Shown piece by piece: positions 21,975 to 30,064 of a DNA stretch of 64,000 nt; position 1 is the first letter of the stretch; the number at the start of each line of letters is the position of its first letter. The notes beneath the pieces were generated by a model that did not search any database, was not told the origin of the DNA, and worked only from the letters and a program-made list of their open reading frames with translations. A program made the position numbers and the translations under genes. Source of the stretch: Ashinkailepas kermadecensis (taxonomy: Eukaryota; Arthropoda; Thecostraca; Neolepadidae); contig JAOTOM010002891.1 in assembly GCA_034440615.1 (NCBI GenBank), forward strand, positions 7,501 to 71,500, given 5' to 3'.

Positions 21975-22003
21975 CTTCATACCATTGCGCCACACGGCCT
22001 GCC
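21932..22003 (-). repeat. tRNA-Ser(CGA)-like SINE head or tRNA pseudogene
   Basis: The minus strand reads GGCAGGCCGTGTGGCGCAAT...GGGCTCGAAATCCAGAG...GGGTTCGAATCTC...CCGCC, 72 nt. The anticodon loop CTCGAAA with TCCA on its 3' side matches Ser(CGA), and GGTTCGAATC is a B box. The acceptor and D arms pair poorly and there is no long variable arm, so it is not a functional tRNA-Ser. It is more likely the head of a tRNA-derived repeat. 22004-23246 is AT-rich DNA with nothing recognised. Confidence 0.45.
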
Positions 22004-23246
22004 TCCGGCGGCCCCGAAGTTTGGGATGCGGTGTACAAGGAAACTGACGCTATATACCACGATAGGTTGGATTGCTAGAGCAAAAGCGGTAGATAGATTG
22101 GTGACAGAAAGCGAAGCGATCCTTCTTTCGGTACAAGAATTATGTGAATTGGCGCAATATAATTCGATATATGGTTTTTCGGAAATCGCAACAGCTCCCT
22201 GTACAGCATAGGAATCGGGCTACACTGAACTTGTGACGTCACGAGCAATCAGTCCGAAGCGGTCAAATCGTCTAGTGACCATACCTTACTATATGGCCTT
22301 GGCTGAGCCCTCGTAAGTCGCCGAATAGGATCGAGGTTTTGGGAATTTCTGTATTTATTAATGTAGATTTGTATACCTGCATTCTTTGTCTGTAATCAGT
22401 GCTGAGATACTACTCAGTCATGAGATTTAACGCTGTTAAGGGTTCAGCTCATGGGTGGATCCAGCCAGCCCGTTGTCAGTCAGCTTGGGTTGTGTAAGAT
22501 TTAATAAATCGCTGACGAAAAATACCTGATTTGTATGGTTTAGGTGCAAGCTCTAGTTTAAAACAATACTTTTTCTTCACATAAAATGTTCCTTGTTTTT
22601 CTGAAGAGCATGAATAAAGGATAATTTTAGTTCAAATCAGGCTATCTAGGCTGGTGATGCCCCCACCCGCTTGCTCCAAATCCCCCCTGCATTAGCTGAC
22701 AATTACTTGGGTTTGGCCAATGTCATGATTCAGCCCTTAAGTGTGTCAGCTTGGCCGAATTTCTGGTTATGCTACAGCTTCACATGTTTTTTTTAAGACG
22801 CATGGTATGAGTGTGTATTTCATGGATTCATGCATATTCATAGATTGCTGCACTTATGTTCATCATGCTATATAAACCTCTGATTGTGAGGATACACTGT
22901 GAACTTCATGCCTAGCTTCATGAAGATAGACACATCTAGTTCATTGTACAATAATTTTCAGCCTGCCAGGAACATCTTCACTACAGGTCCCTTAGGTTTT
23001 GTGATGATATGCATTTGTCTCAAAGCTCATTCTATATTCACCTGAGAGTGAGACTATTAATACCTGCTAGAAAAACAAAAGACAAGGATGAAAACATTGC
23101 AAACATGCACTTTATTTCCATCACAACAATGACCATCTGTGTTTGTAATATGTTTATGAAAAGATGAAAGTCATCACCAAGGATGAAAACCTAAAACTTT
23201 CATTAACTGTGATTTTCCATGCAAAATGGTTAATTTTTTTTTACTG

Positions 23247-23690
23247 TAACACATGTCGATTGAATGCCTTATCAATAATTTTCAAACTGCATCCATGTCT
23301 GCTTAAAGGGGTCTGTGCCATGGACACTTACTTAGCATAAATCTCACCCCATGCATCACAAATTAAAACTCAAAAACAATATTTTGCTGTCTAAAAATCT
23401 GTCCATGCTACTTTTAAATACATTAAATGAGGAACTCCCCACAACATCAGCAGGCAGCCCATTCCACTGACCAACAACCCTTTGACTGAAGACCTGTTGT
23501 CGCTTAACTGTCCTACATCTCAACTTGTCTAACCTGAATTGATGACCCCTATGTGATAGTCTAAACTAAAGAGCGCCATTCAAATTGGCCTGATCTAGTC
23601 CTTTAACAACTTTGTACATTTCAATCATGTCCCCCCTTAATCTCCTATACTTGAGTGTGTACATATATAATGCCACAAGCCGTTCTCCAT
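23247..23690 (-). pseudogene. CR1-B ORF2 C-terminus (second part of split insertion)
   Basis: Minus-strand translation shows the GLDQ(V/A)NLN...LSHRGHQFRLDKLRCR...QQVFSQRVV(D)QWNGLPADVV domain with frameshifts, preceded by YSRRLRG-type residues. It is the 5' end of the CR1-B insertion whose 3' UTR is at 12273-12736 and 14224-14275. It is truncated at about 23690 against the plus-strand CR1-B. Confidence 0.75.
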
Positions 23691-23696
23691 ATATTC

Positions 23697-24104
23697 CAAA
23701 GTACCTGAAAATTGGAGAAATGTAAATGTAGTACCAATTTTCAAAAAGGGAAGTATGAAGTGTGTAGGAAACTACAGGCCAGTCAGCTTGACCTCAATAG
23801 TTTGCAAGGTACTAGAAAATCTGGTTAATCAGAACGTTCAGATTCATCTTGATAGACACAACCTTTTAAGGGATACTCAACATGGATTTTGATCTTGAAG
23901 ATCTTGTTTAACTAACCTATTGGAGTTCATGGAGTATGTTGCTAAAGAAATAGACAATCTAAGCAGGATGGATGTTGTGTACTTGGACTTTAGCAAAGCT
24001 TTTGATAAAGTTTCACATGAGAGGCTAATTCACCAACTACAGCACCATGGGATTGTTGGAAAAGTTATAGGTTGGATTGAAGCATGGTTGAGGGGAACCA
24101 TGCC
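23697..24104 (+). pseudogene. CR1-B reverse transcriptase, N-terminal half
   Basis: VPENWRNVNVVPIFKKGSMK then CVGNYRPVSLTSIVCKVLEN covers RT blocks 0-1. A stop and a frame change in the HGF-x-x-x-RSC region come next, then LLEFMEYVAKEIDNLSRMDV and VYLDFSKAFDKVSHERLIHQ, where the Asp of LDFSKAFD is the first catalytic Asp. It stops at WLRGTMPDQ, where the CR1-C insertion interrupts it. The rest of RT, including FADD, is missing from both copies of the block. The paralogue is 59238-59639. Confidence 0.8.
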
Positions 24105-24113
24105 TGATCAATA

Positions 24114-25404
24114 GTTATCAAACTTCATCCATGCCTCCTTAAAGGGGCCTGCACAGAGCACACATACTAGCATACACCTCATCCCATTCACCATTAATTA
24201 GGACTAAAAAGCAACTTGCCAACCACAAAAACAATTGTTTACACTATTTGTTAATGCATTTACTGAGGGACTCCCTCAACATCAGAAGGCAGCCTATTCC
24301 ATCGATCAGCCCCCTTTGACTGAAAACCTGTTGGTGCTTAACTTCCCCACAATTTGACTTGTTCAACCTGAATTACGGACTTCTAGGTGATACTCTAAAT
24401 AAAAGAACATCATTCAGCTTGACATTATCTAACTTTTTAGTGATCATATACATTTAAATCATATCACCACTTAATCTCCTATATCCAAGTATATCCTATA
24501 TTCATTTGAAACTAACACACCTCAGCCTCTGTCCTCATCTATGACACCAAGTTCCCTACTTCCACTTGTATATCTGAATGTCTCGCCTCCAGACACCAGG
24601 TGCATAACCTTACACTTATGATAGTTGAAACACACTTGCCATTCATCAGTATACTTCTTAGGTCCTGCAAGCCTCGTTGAATATCACTCGACTGATCACT
24701 ATTGTTACCCGCTCATTCTGGCTTCATTTCCTCAGCAAATTTAAATACCCTATTCCTCAGCCCTGCCTCAATGCTATTCACAAAGATGATGACAATTGGA
24801 CCCAAACAGAGTCCTGTAACACTTCACCTAGAACATCCTTCCATTCAGATTAACATCAATTTTCCATTTGACACTAAACTCTGTTTTTTTCCCCTTAACA
24901 ATGTTTCAATACAACCTATAACTTTTCCAGTTTTTTGTAGTACCTTGCAAAATAGTAAGGTGAAACTGACTGGTCTGTACCTTTCTACACACTTCACACT
25001 ACCCTTTTTTAAACTGGACTATATATATATATATATACATATACACTATATAAATTTATACATAATCTGGTCCAGCAGGAATATTAGGTGATATTTTCTG
25101 CAACTGTTATCTTGCAACCTCAGTAGTCATATACTCATTCAACATATATCCTGGCATAGCATAACCTTCAGTGGTTTTACATGTTCTTGATTTATATTTG
25201 CAAAAAAAGGAATTACCACATTTGCTTGCTTAGGGAGTTAACTATACCACGATCATTAACACATTTCACCACTACCTCCAGTGGCCCTACTCTACATTGT
25301 CTAGGTTTACATTTGCAGAAACTAAAGAACCTTTTAGCATTGTCTACTGAACATTACCAAGCTAATTTAATTCCAGCTAGTCTTTCAGTTGCACTAATAA
25401 TGGG
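24114..25404 (-). mobile_element. CR1 (subfamily C), internally deleted, nested in CR1-B
   Basis: Reading on the minus strand from 25404: the EN-RT linker (RFFSFCKCKPRQCRVGPLEV), a TA-rich tract (25018-25040), RT palm remnants (24505-25010) and the C-terminal domain (24114-24500). All are heavily decayed. The flanks repeat CTGATCAAT (24105-24113 and 25405-25413), consistent with a 9-bp target duplication. The right copy is 59649-61037, with the same flanks at 59640-59648 and 61038-61046. Confidence 0.65.
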
Positions 25405-26742
25405 CTGATCAATGGCAGCTGTCTTTCAACTATGATAAGTGTAAGGTTATGCATCTGGGGTCTGGAGGTGAGACTTTCAAATATACAATGGGAGGGAGGG
25501 AGCTGGATGTTATCGAAGAGGAAAGGGACTTAGGGTGTGTTGGTTTCAAAAGACCTTAAAGCAGAAAAACAATTTATCTCAGCTAGGAACAGAGCACTCA
25601 GGATGCTGGGACTCATTAATAGAAGTGCGAGATATAAGAACAATGCAGTTATGTGAGAAAAAAACTGTACTTAGCATGTGCCCGACCCCACTTGGAATAT
25701 TCTGTACAAGCTTGGAGCCCCTACTTTGAAAAAGATATAGATATGTTAGAAAGAGTGCAGCACAAATCAACTAGACTCATCAGTGGAATAGGTAACTTAA
25801 AAATGGAGAAAGGCTTGTGGCATTAGATATGTACTCACTCAAGTATAGGAGATTAAGGGGGGACATGATTGAAATGTACAAAATTGTTAGAGGGCTAGAT
25901 CAGGTCAATTTGAATGATGCTCTTTTGTTTAGACTATCACATAGGGGTCATCAATTGAAGTTAGATAAGTTGAGGTGTAGGACGGATAAGCGACAATAGG
26001 TCTTCAGTCAAAGGGTTGTTGATCAGTGGAATAGGTTGCCTGCTGATGTTGTGGGGAGTTCCTCATTGAATGTATTTTAGGGTGCACATTTTTTTAGACA
26101 GGAAAATCTTGTTTTTGAGTTATAATTTGTAATGGACAAGGTGAGATTTATGCTAAGTAAGTGTGCACGGTACAGACCCCTTTAAGCAGACATGGATGCA
26201 GTTTGAAAATTATTGGTAAGGCATTCAATCCACATGTGTTAAGAGGGGTCAATGGAATGGGGCTGGATAGCTAGGGTAGATAGGCATTGATAAGTGTGTG
26301 GGATGTTGGTGGATGGTTTCTTTAGGATGTGGTGATGGTTGGGGTGGGTCTTTTTACCAGGCTTACGGTATCTTCCATTTACAGACTTAACTGGATGGGA
26401 CTTGGGTCTCTTATTAAGTCTAAACACTTTATAACTTTACATAGGGTGTACCTAGCAGTGGATTCAGCACCTTCTTTCGGGATGTGATACTGATAAGATT
26501 GGCTATGGTAGCACAATGGGTATGATTGGAGGAGTTTGTAATTGTTGAGGGGTGTGCTATGCAATATCAGGTGAATGGTGCTAGATAGGCTGGGATATAT
26601 AGCTCCTAGGAACTTGAGATAATGGATTGATTGAGGTTAGAGCATGTACTTTTATAGTATCTTTTCTAGATAGGCCTATTTGGGCCCCTGTGGCTCTTAT
26701 TAAGCCCTATTAAGTCACTTTATGACTTTATGACTTTATAAT
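25405..26742 (+). pseudogene. CR1-B RT tail and 3' UTR
   Basis: The frame resumes with SFNYDKCKVMHLGS (RT thumb). It is then frameshifted through VRPHLEYSVQAW-like and LERVQHKSTRL-like residues to RGDMIEMYKIVRGLDQVNLN and LSHRGHQLKLDKLRCRTDKR. The 3' UTR from 26105 contains TTAAGAGGGGTCAATGGAAT, one ~170-bp UTR unit and AATAAG-type sequence. It ends in CACTTTATGACTTTATGACT (to 26742). Confidence 0.8.
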
Positions 26743-26800
26743 ACACAACTTCATTTGTGTGGTCAAAGCATTGGTGTGGTAGTTAAGAAGCTTCCATTTC

Positions 26801-27004
26801 CTAAATGCCTGCTCTTTTGACCACAGCAAATGCTCTGCTTCCTTGGTCAGTCATGAAGGGTGCGTAACCTTGCTTAATCAAAGTTTCATATTGGTCAGAC
26901 TGCGAAGTATAGCCAATGCTTCGATGAGGAGCACCAGCTGAGGACAAATATGCACCGAAATGCACCAAGAGGCAAAACATCATGACCAGCCAGATAGAAT
27001 ACAC
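26801..27004 (-). CDS. Short ORF with signal-peptide-like start
   Basis: The minus strand reads MYSIWLVMMFCLLVHFGAYL then SSA/GAPHRSIGYTSQSDQYE and a further ~25 residues to a stop. The N-terminus has the hydrophobic core and small-residue A-x-A-like end of a secretory signal. The following 44 residues are polar, and I recognise no family. The paralogous stretch in the right copy (62570-62805) carries a 2-bp insertion after the signal region and further stops, so only this copy is open. It may be a captured gene fragment or chance. Confidence 0.25.
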   Translation of the reverse strand: MYSIWLVMMFCLLVHFGAYLSSAGAPHRSIGYTSQSDQYETLIKQGYAPFMTDQGSRAFAVVKRAGI

Positions 27005-27179
27005 ACACCAAATGCAAAAAAAAACAAGAGTTTAGAAAGTCAAGAGGCTTAAGGCCAGGGAGCCTGATCGGGAGCAGTGATGCCGGCCACCTTCCAAATT
27101 CCAAACTGCATGCAACACAGAACTGAACTTGGCAGCAGTGGTTTTTGAACATGACAAATTTTGCAGCTATCAACTGAGA

Positions 27180-27735
27180 CAAAACTGGAAAGGAATAGTT
27201 TATCATGTTTTTATGTCAATGCGAGAAGGGTTAGGAACAAAATTGGGGAACTTCATGCATATATGTTGTTAAAAAAGCTAGATTTAGTATGCATAATGGA
27301 GGCATGGGTTAATGAAAGCATTTTGGGAGACAACTTGCAGGAATTTGAATTTACAGGCTACAACATGCATGGTTATCAAAGGAAGGCAGGGATAGGAGGA
27401 GGGATACTCTTGTATGTCAGACAAGTAATGAAAAGTCATTCCATAGAGGATAGTGTACATAATGAAGTAGTAGAATCTTTGTCGTTAGATATCATTCTGA
27501 AGAATGGAACAAAATGTAGAATTGGGGCATTCTATAGATCTCCAGACCAGAATGAAAACACTGGCAGGTTGATGCAGGAAGAGATAAGTATGAGAGTACA
27601 GGAGAGAACTGTTTTGTTGGGGATTTCAACATAGCAGGATTGGGAGACAAAGCTAGATGTCTAAACAAATCAGGAAGAAGGTTCTTCCTCTTGGCTCTTA
27701 TTAAGTCTAAGCACTTTATGACCTTATAACTTTAT
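27180..27735 (+). mobile_element. Internally deleted CR1: endonuclease start joined to 3' end
   Basis: The frame from 27161 encodes CFYVNARRVRNKIGELHAYM then LVCIMEAWVNESILGDNLQE, and GYQRKAGIGGGILLYVRQVM then VESLSLDIILKNGTKCRIGA and FYRSPDQNENTGRLMQEEIS. This is the first ~150 residues of an APE endonuclease; the usual ETW reads EAW here. It ends in VLLGIST, where a 1-bp loss destroys the expected VLLGDFN. At about 27690 it passes directly to the CR1 3' terminus (GGCTCTTATTAAGTCTAAGC, then octamers to 27735). RT is deleted. The same arrangement occurs at 57080-57603. Confidence 0.75.
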
Positions 27736-27977
27736 GCTCCATGAACTCCAGAAGGTGGATTGAACAAGACATTCCAGATCAAATGAGTCTGAATGTCTGT
27801 CATTAGATCAGTCTGAACATTCTCTTTGACATGTTTTTATAGTATGTTGCAAAATTTCAGGTGAAACTGACTGGTCTGTAGCTTTCTACACACTTCACAC
27901 TTTCCTTTGTTAAACTGGTACTACATTTGCATTTCATCAACCTCCAGCTACTTCAGAATACTTGAAAGCCCGCCTAA

Positions 27978-28670
27978 AGACATAAAGGCATAAAGACATA
28001 AAAGATCAGTGCAACTATGAGCCACAAGGCTTTCTTGGTTGCACTATGCACACTGAACCAGTTGCCCACCAAATCCGTCGATCAGCCCTCCCTGAAATAC
28101 CGAAAAGCAAGCCCTCTATTCTTATGAGTCTATGCTGTTTTTAAAGATGTTCAGTGTACTGCTACTGACAATGGTTTCTGGCAGCTGGTTTCAGTGTTCT
28201 ACTACCCTGTTGGTAAATACAGACTGTCTTAACCTTGTCCTGCTGTGATTAACTTTCATTTTGAATTGATGACCGCTAATTGTTTGTATTTGATGACCTT
28301 TAATAATCATTTCTGTTAAATTCAAACATTTCCCTGAGATATCCCTGTTCCTGACCATGAACAAATTGAACGTCCTCGATGAGATTTCCTCCAGCCTTCT
28401 ATATCTAAGTGAAAATATATTCAATTTCTTCAATCTTTCCTCATATGCCAGGTTGCTTATACCATTAACCATTTTTGTTGCCCTCTGTTGTACTCTGTTC
28501 GTTGTACTGTTGTACTCTACTCTGTTGTACTCTATTCATCCGCAAATTTGAAAACCTCGGCTTATGCGGCTTTCAATGTTATTTACAAATATAATGAACA
28601 ATAGTGGCCCCAGTACTGACCCCTGGGGGACTCCACTAAGAACGTTTTGCCATGATGACTTTATGATGAT
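27978..28670 (-). pseudogene. CR1-A 3' end, C-terminus and RT palm fragment
   Basis: The 3' octamers (CATAAAGGCATAAAGACATA) are at 27978. The minus strand then reads IKVNHSRTRLRQSVFTNRVV and NLAYEERLKKLNIFSLRYRR. After a small GTTGTACTCT expansion (28484-28535) comes an RT palm remnant ([10 protein letters not shown]...) ending in [24 protein letters not shown] sequence. It is the unoccupied counterpart of the region into which CR1-B inserted at 58258. Confidence 0.75.
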
Positions 28671-28711
28671 GATGGCATGATGGCATGGCATGGCACTCAT
28701 GGCAGAGCCTA

Positions 28712-28908
28712 CCTACCCTGGCATTGGCTGCTAGTGCCCTTGAGCTCCACTCAGGGGAGACTCCAGCCCTAGGCAGAATAGCAGTAACAGTGACTCTGCT
28801 ATTGCTATGCTTCAGGGTGGCCAGAAGGGCCCTGTAGTCCTGCAGCAGCTCCTCACTCCTAGAGTGATACCTAGGAGAACCACCACAACTTGAGCATACT
28901 CTACTAAT
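28712..28908 (-). pseudogene. SGNH-esterase fragment, inverted-repeat left arm
   Basis: On the minus strand: [20 protein letters not shown] then [20 protein letters not shown]. This is the middle of a retroelement-type SGNH/GDSL esterase (block III-like helix and ILPR strand), of a subfamily different from the CR1 ORF1 at 52633-53436. It is the inverted partner of 29101-29305. Confidence 0.6.
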
Positions 28909-28917
28909 AACCTGCTT

Positions 28918-28920
<3 letters not shown>

Positions 28921-28990
<70 letters not shown>

Positions 28991-29024
28991 ACCTGCTTTA
29001 TGTATATATATACATATTATATGT

Positions 29025-29097
<73 letters not shown>

Positions 29098-29100
29098 TAT
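28921..29100. repeat. (TA)n tract with inverted AATAACCTGCTT units
   Basis: Nearly pure TA dinucleotide, interrupted at 28985-29030 by AATAACCTGCTTTATGTATA and a short complex TA/CA motif. AATAACCTGCTT occurs at 28909 and 28987 and, inverted, at 29101 (AAGCAGGTTATT). The tract forms the centre of the inverted repeat. Confidence 0.95.
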
Positions 29101-29305
29101 AAGCAGGTTATTAGTAGAGTGTGCTCAAGTTGTAGTGGTTCTCCTAGGTATCACTCTAGGAGTGAGGAGCTGCTGCAGGACTACAGGGCCCTTCTGGCCA
29201 CCCTGAAGCATAGCAATAGCAGAGTCATTGTGACTGCTATTCTGCCTAGGGCTGGAGTCCCCCTGAGTGGAGCTCTAGGGCACTGGCAGCCAATGCCAGG
29301 GTAGG
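29101..29305 (+). pseudogene. SGNH-esterase fragment, inverted-repeat right arm
   Basis: The plus strand reads [20 protein letters not shown] then [20 protein letters not shown] and PRAGVPLSGALGHWQPMPG. It is almost the exact inverse of 28712-28908. It has no upstream GDS block or downstream DxxH, so it is a fragment. A diverged SINE-body piece on the minus strand (CCAATCTCTCCCCATTGGTC, about 29328-29375) follows. Confidence 0.6.
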
Positions 29306-29888
29306 TAGGCTATGCCATGTATAGGCTCCCAATCTCTCCCCATTGGTCGCGGGGGAGAAGAGAGACAAGGGGGAACCCCCCACCCCCCCCTCTTTTTTTT
29401 GAAAAAAACATCCCCCTCCCCCTCTGCCATGAGTTAGGTTTGACCTTTGTAGCATTGTATGTCAGGTTGTAAAATATGATATCAGCAGGCATTGTACAAA
29501 CTGTCAGGTTGACATTTCACAAAAAGAGCTTGAAGCAAATAATAATTATCCTTTGAAAAGGAAGGGAAATTTGTTTCAATATGAGCTGCAAAAATATTTT
29601 GTTTTAAGTGCAGCAAAACAGGTGACATACACACAAATATCCAATTTAGTGATAAAGTAGTATTCAAGACCAATATTAAAATAGCAAGAATGCCTTTATA
29701 GAAAATTAGCACAAAGAATGAAATAATATATGAATAATAATGGCTTCCACAAGTTTTGCCCTATGGCCTTTACTATTGTCACTATTGGCAGAGGTTGTTA
29801 AATGCTGATTGGTCGGCTCAAGCTTCTCCATTTTTGGGAAGCGGAGCTTTCTACCTGTGTTACATAGCCTTGGGCATCGTACCTACTG

Positions 29889-30054
29889 GGGACGAGTGGT
29901 CTAGGGGTAAGATGCTCGTCTCACAATCGAAAGGTTGTGGGTTCGAGTCTCACCTGTCGCTACTCTTCGCCCGCGACCAATCGGCGTGAGAGATTAGCGA
30001 CGCTACATGACTCAACGGTCGACGTGTCGTAAAACCAATAACCAACCAACCATA
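29889..30054 (+). repeat. tRNA-Val-like SINE, full length (reference copy)
   Basis: The head GGGGACGAGTGGTCTAGGGG contains the A box. The anticodon loop CTCACAA reads CAC (Val), and AAAGGTTGTGGGTTCGAGTC contains the B box; the T arm GTGGG/CTCAC pairs. A ~95-bp tRNA-unrelated body follows (CTACTCTTCGCCCGCGACCA...), then an AAAACCAATAACCAACCAAC tail. Exact 10-bp target duplications GTACCTACTG lie at 29879-29888 and 30055-30064. The internal Pol III promoter boxes are intact. Confidence 0.92.
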
Positions 30055-30064
30055 GTACCTACTG

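Larger units (their letters stand above)
14276..23246. other. 8.97-kb insert that splits a CR1-B insertion in macro-repeat A/B
   Basis: In the right copy, one CR1-B element runs unbroken through CCTCTTAACACATGTTGATTG (58748-58768). In the left copy the same sequence ends at TTAACACA (14268-14275) and resumes at TAACACATGTCGATTG (23247). TAACACA is therefore present at both edges, like a 7-bp target duplication. The left edge also has a 20-bp inverted copy of the flank (TGTGTTAAGAGGGATCAGGG at 14277-14296). I find no terminal inverted repeats. The content is listed separately: CR1-A, zinc-finger ORF, SINE, decayed CR1, tRNA-like duplication and a 108-aa ORF. Confidence 0.7.
23247..26998 (+). 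repeat. Macro-repeat B, left copy (paralogue 58758-62808)
   Basis: This block matches the right copy in the same order: CR1-B C-terminus (minus), CR1-B RT (plus), nested CR1-C (minus), CR1-B RT tail and 3' UTR (plus), then about 255 bp of other DNA (26743-26998). The right copy has two extra insertions, a 59-bp SINE-like piece at 60020 and a SINE at 62123. Since A and B are contiguous at 58757 and joined inside one CR1, this is the continuation of the copy that starts at 8841. Confidence 0.85.

Noticed and set aside
28919..29206. Ile/Tyr-repeat ORF
   Set aside because: Translation of the TA tract; only the distal part (SGNH fragment) is meaningful and is listed.
29889..29965. Functional tRNA-Val gene
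   Set aside because: Head of a SINE: anticodon stem has mismatches, no acceptor pairing, and the same head recurs with SINE body and tail at other sites.
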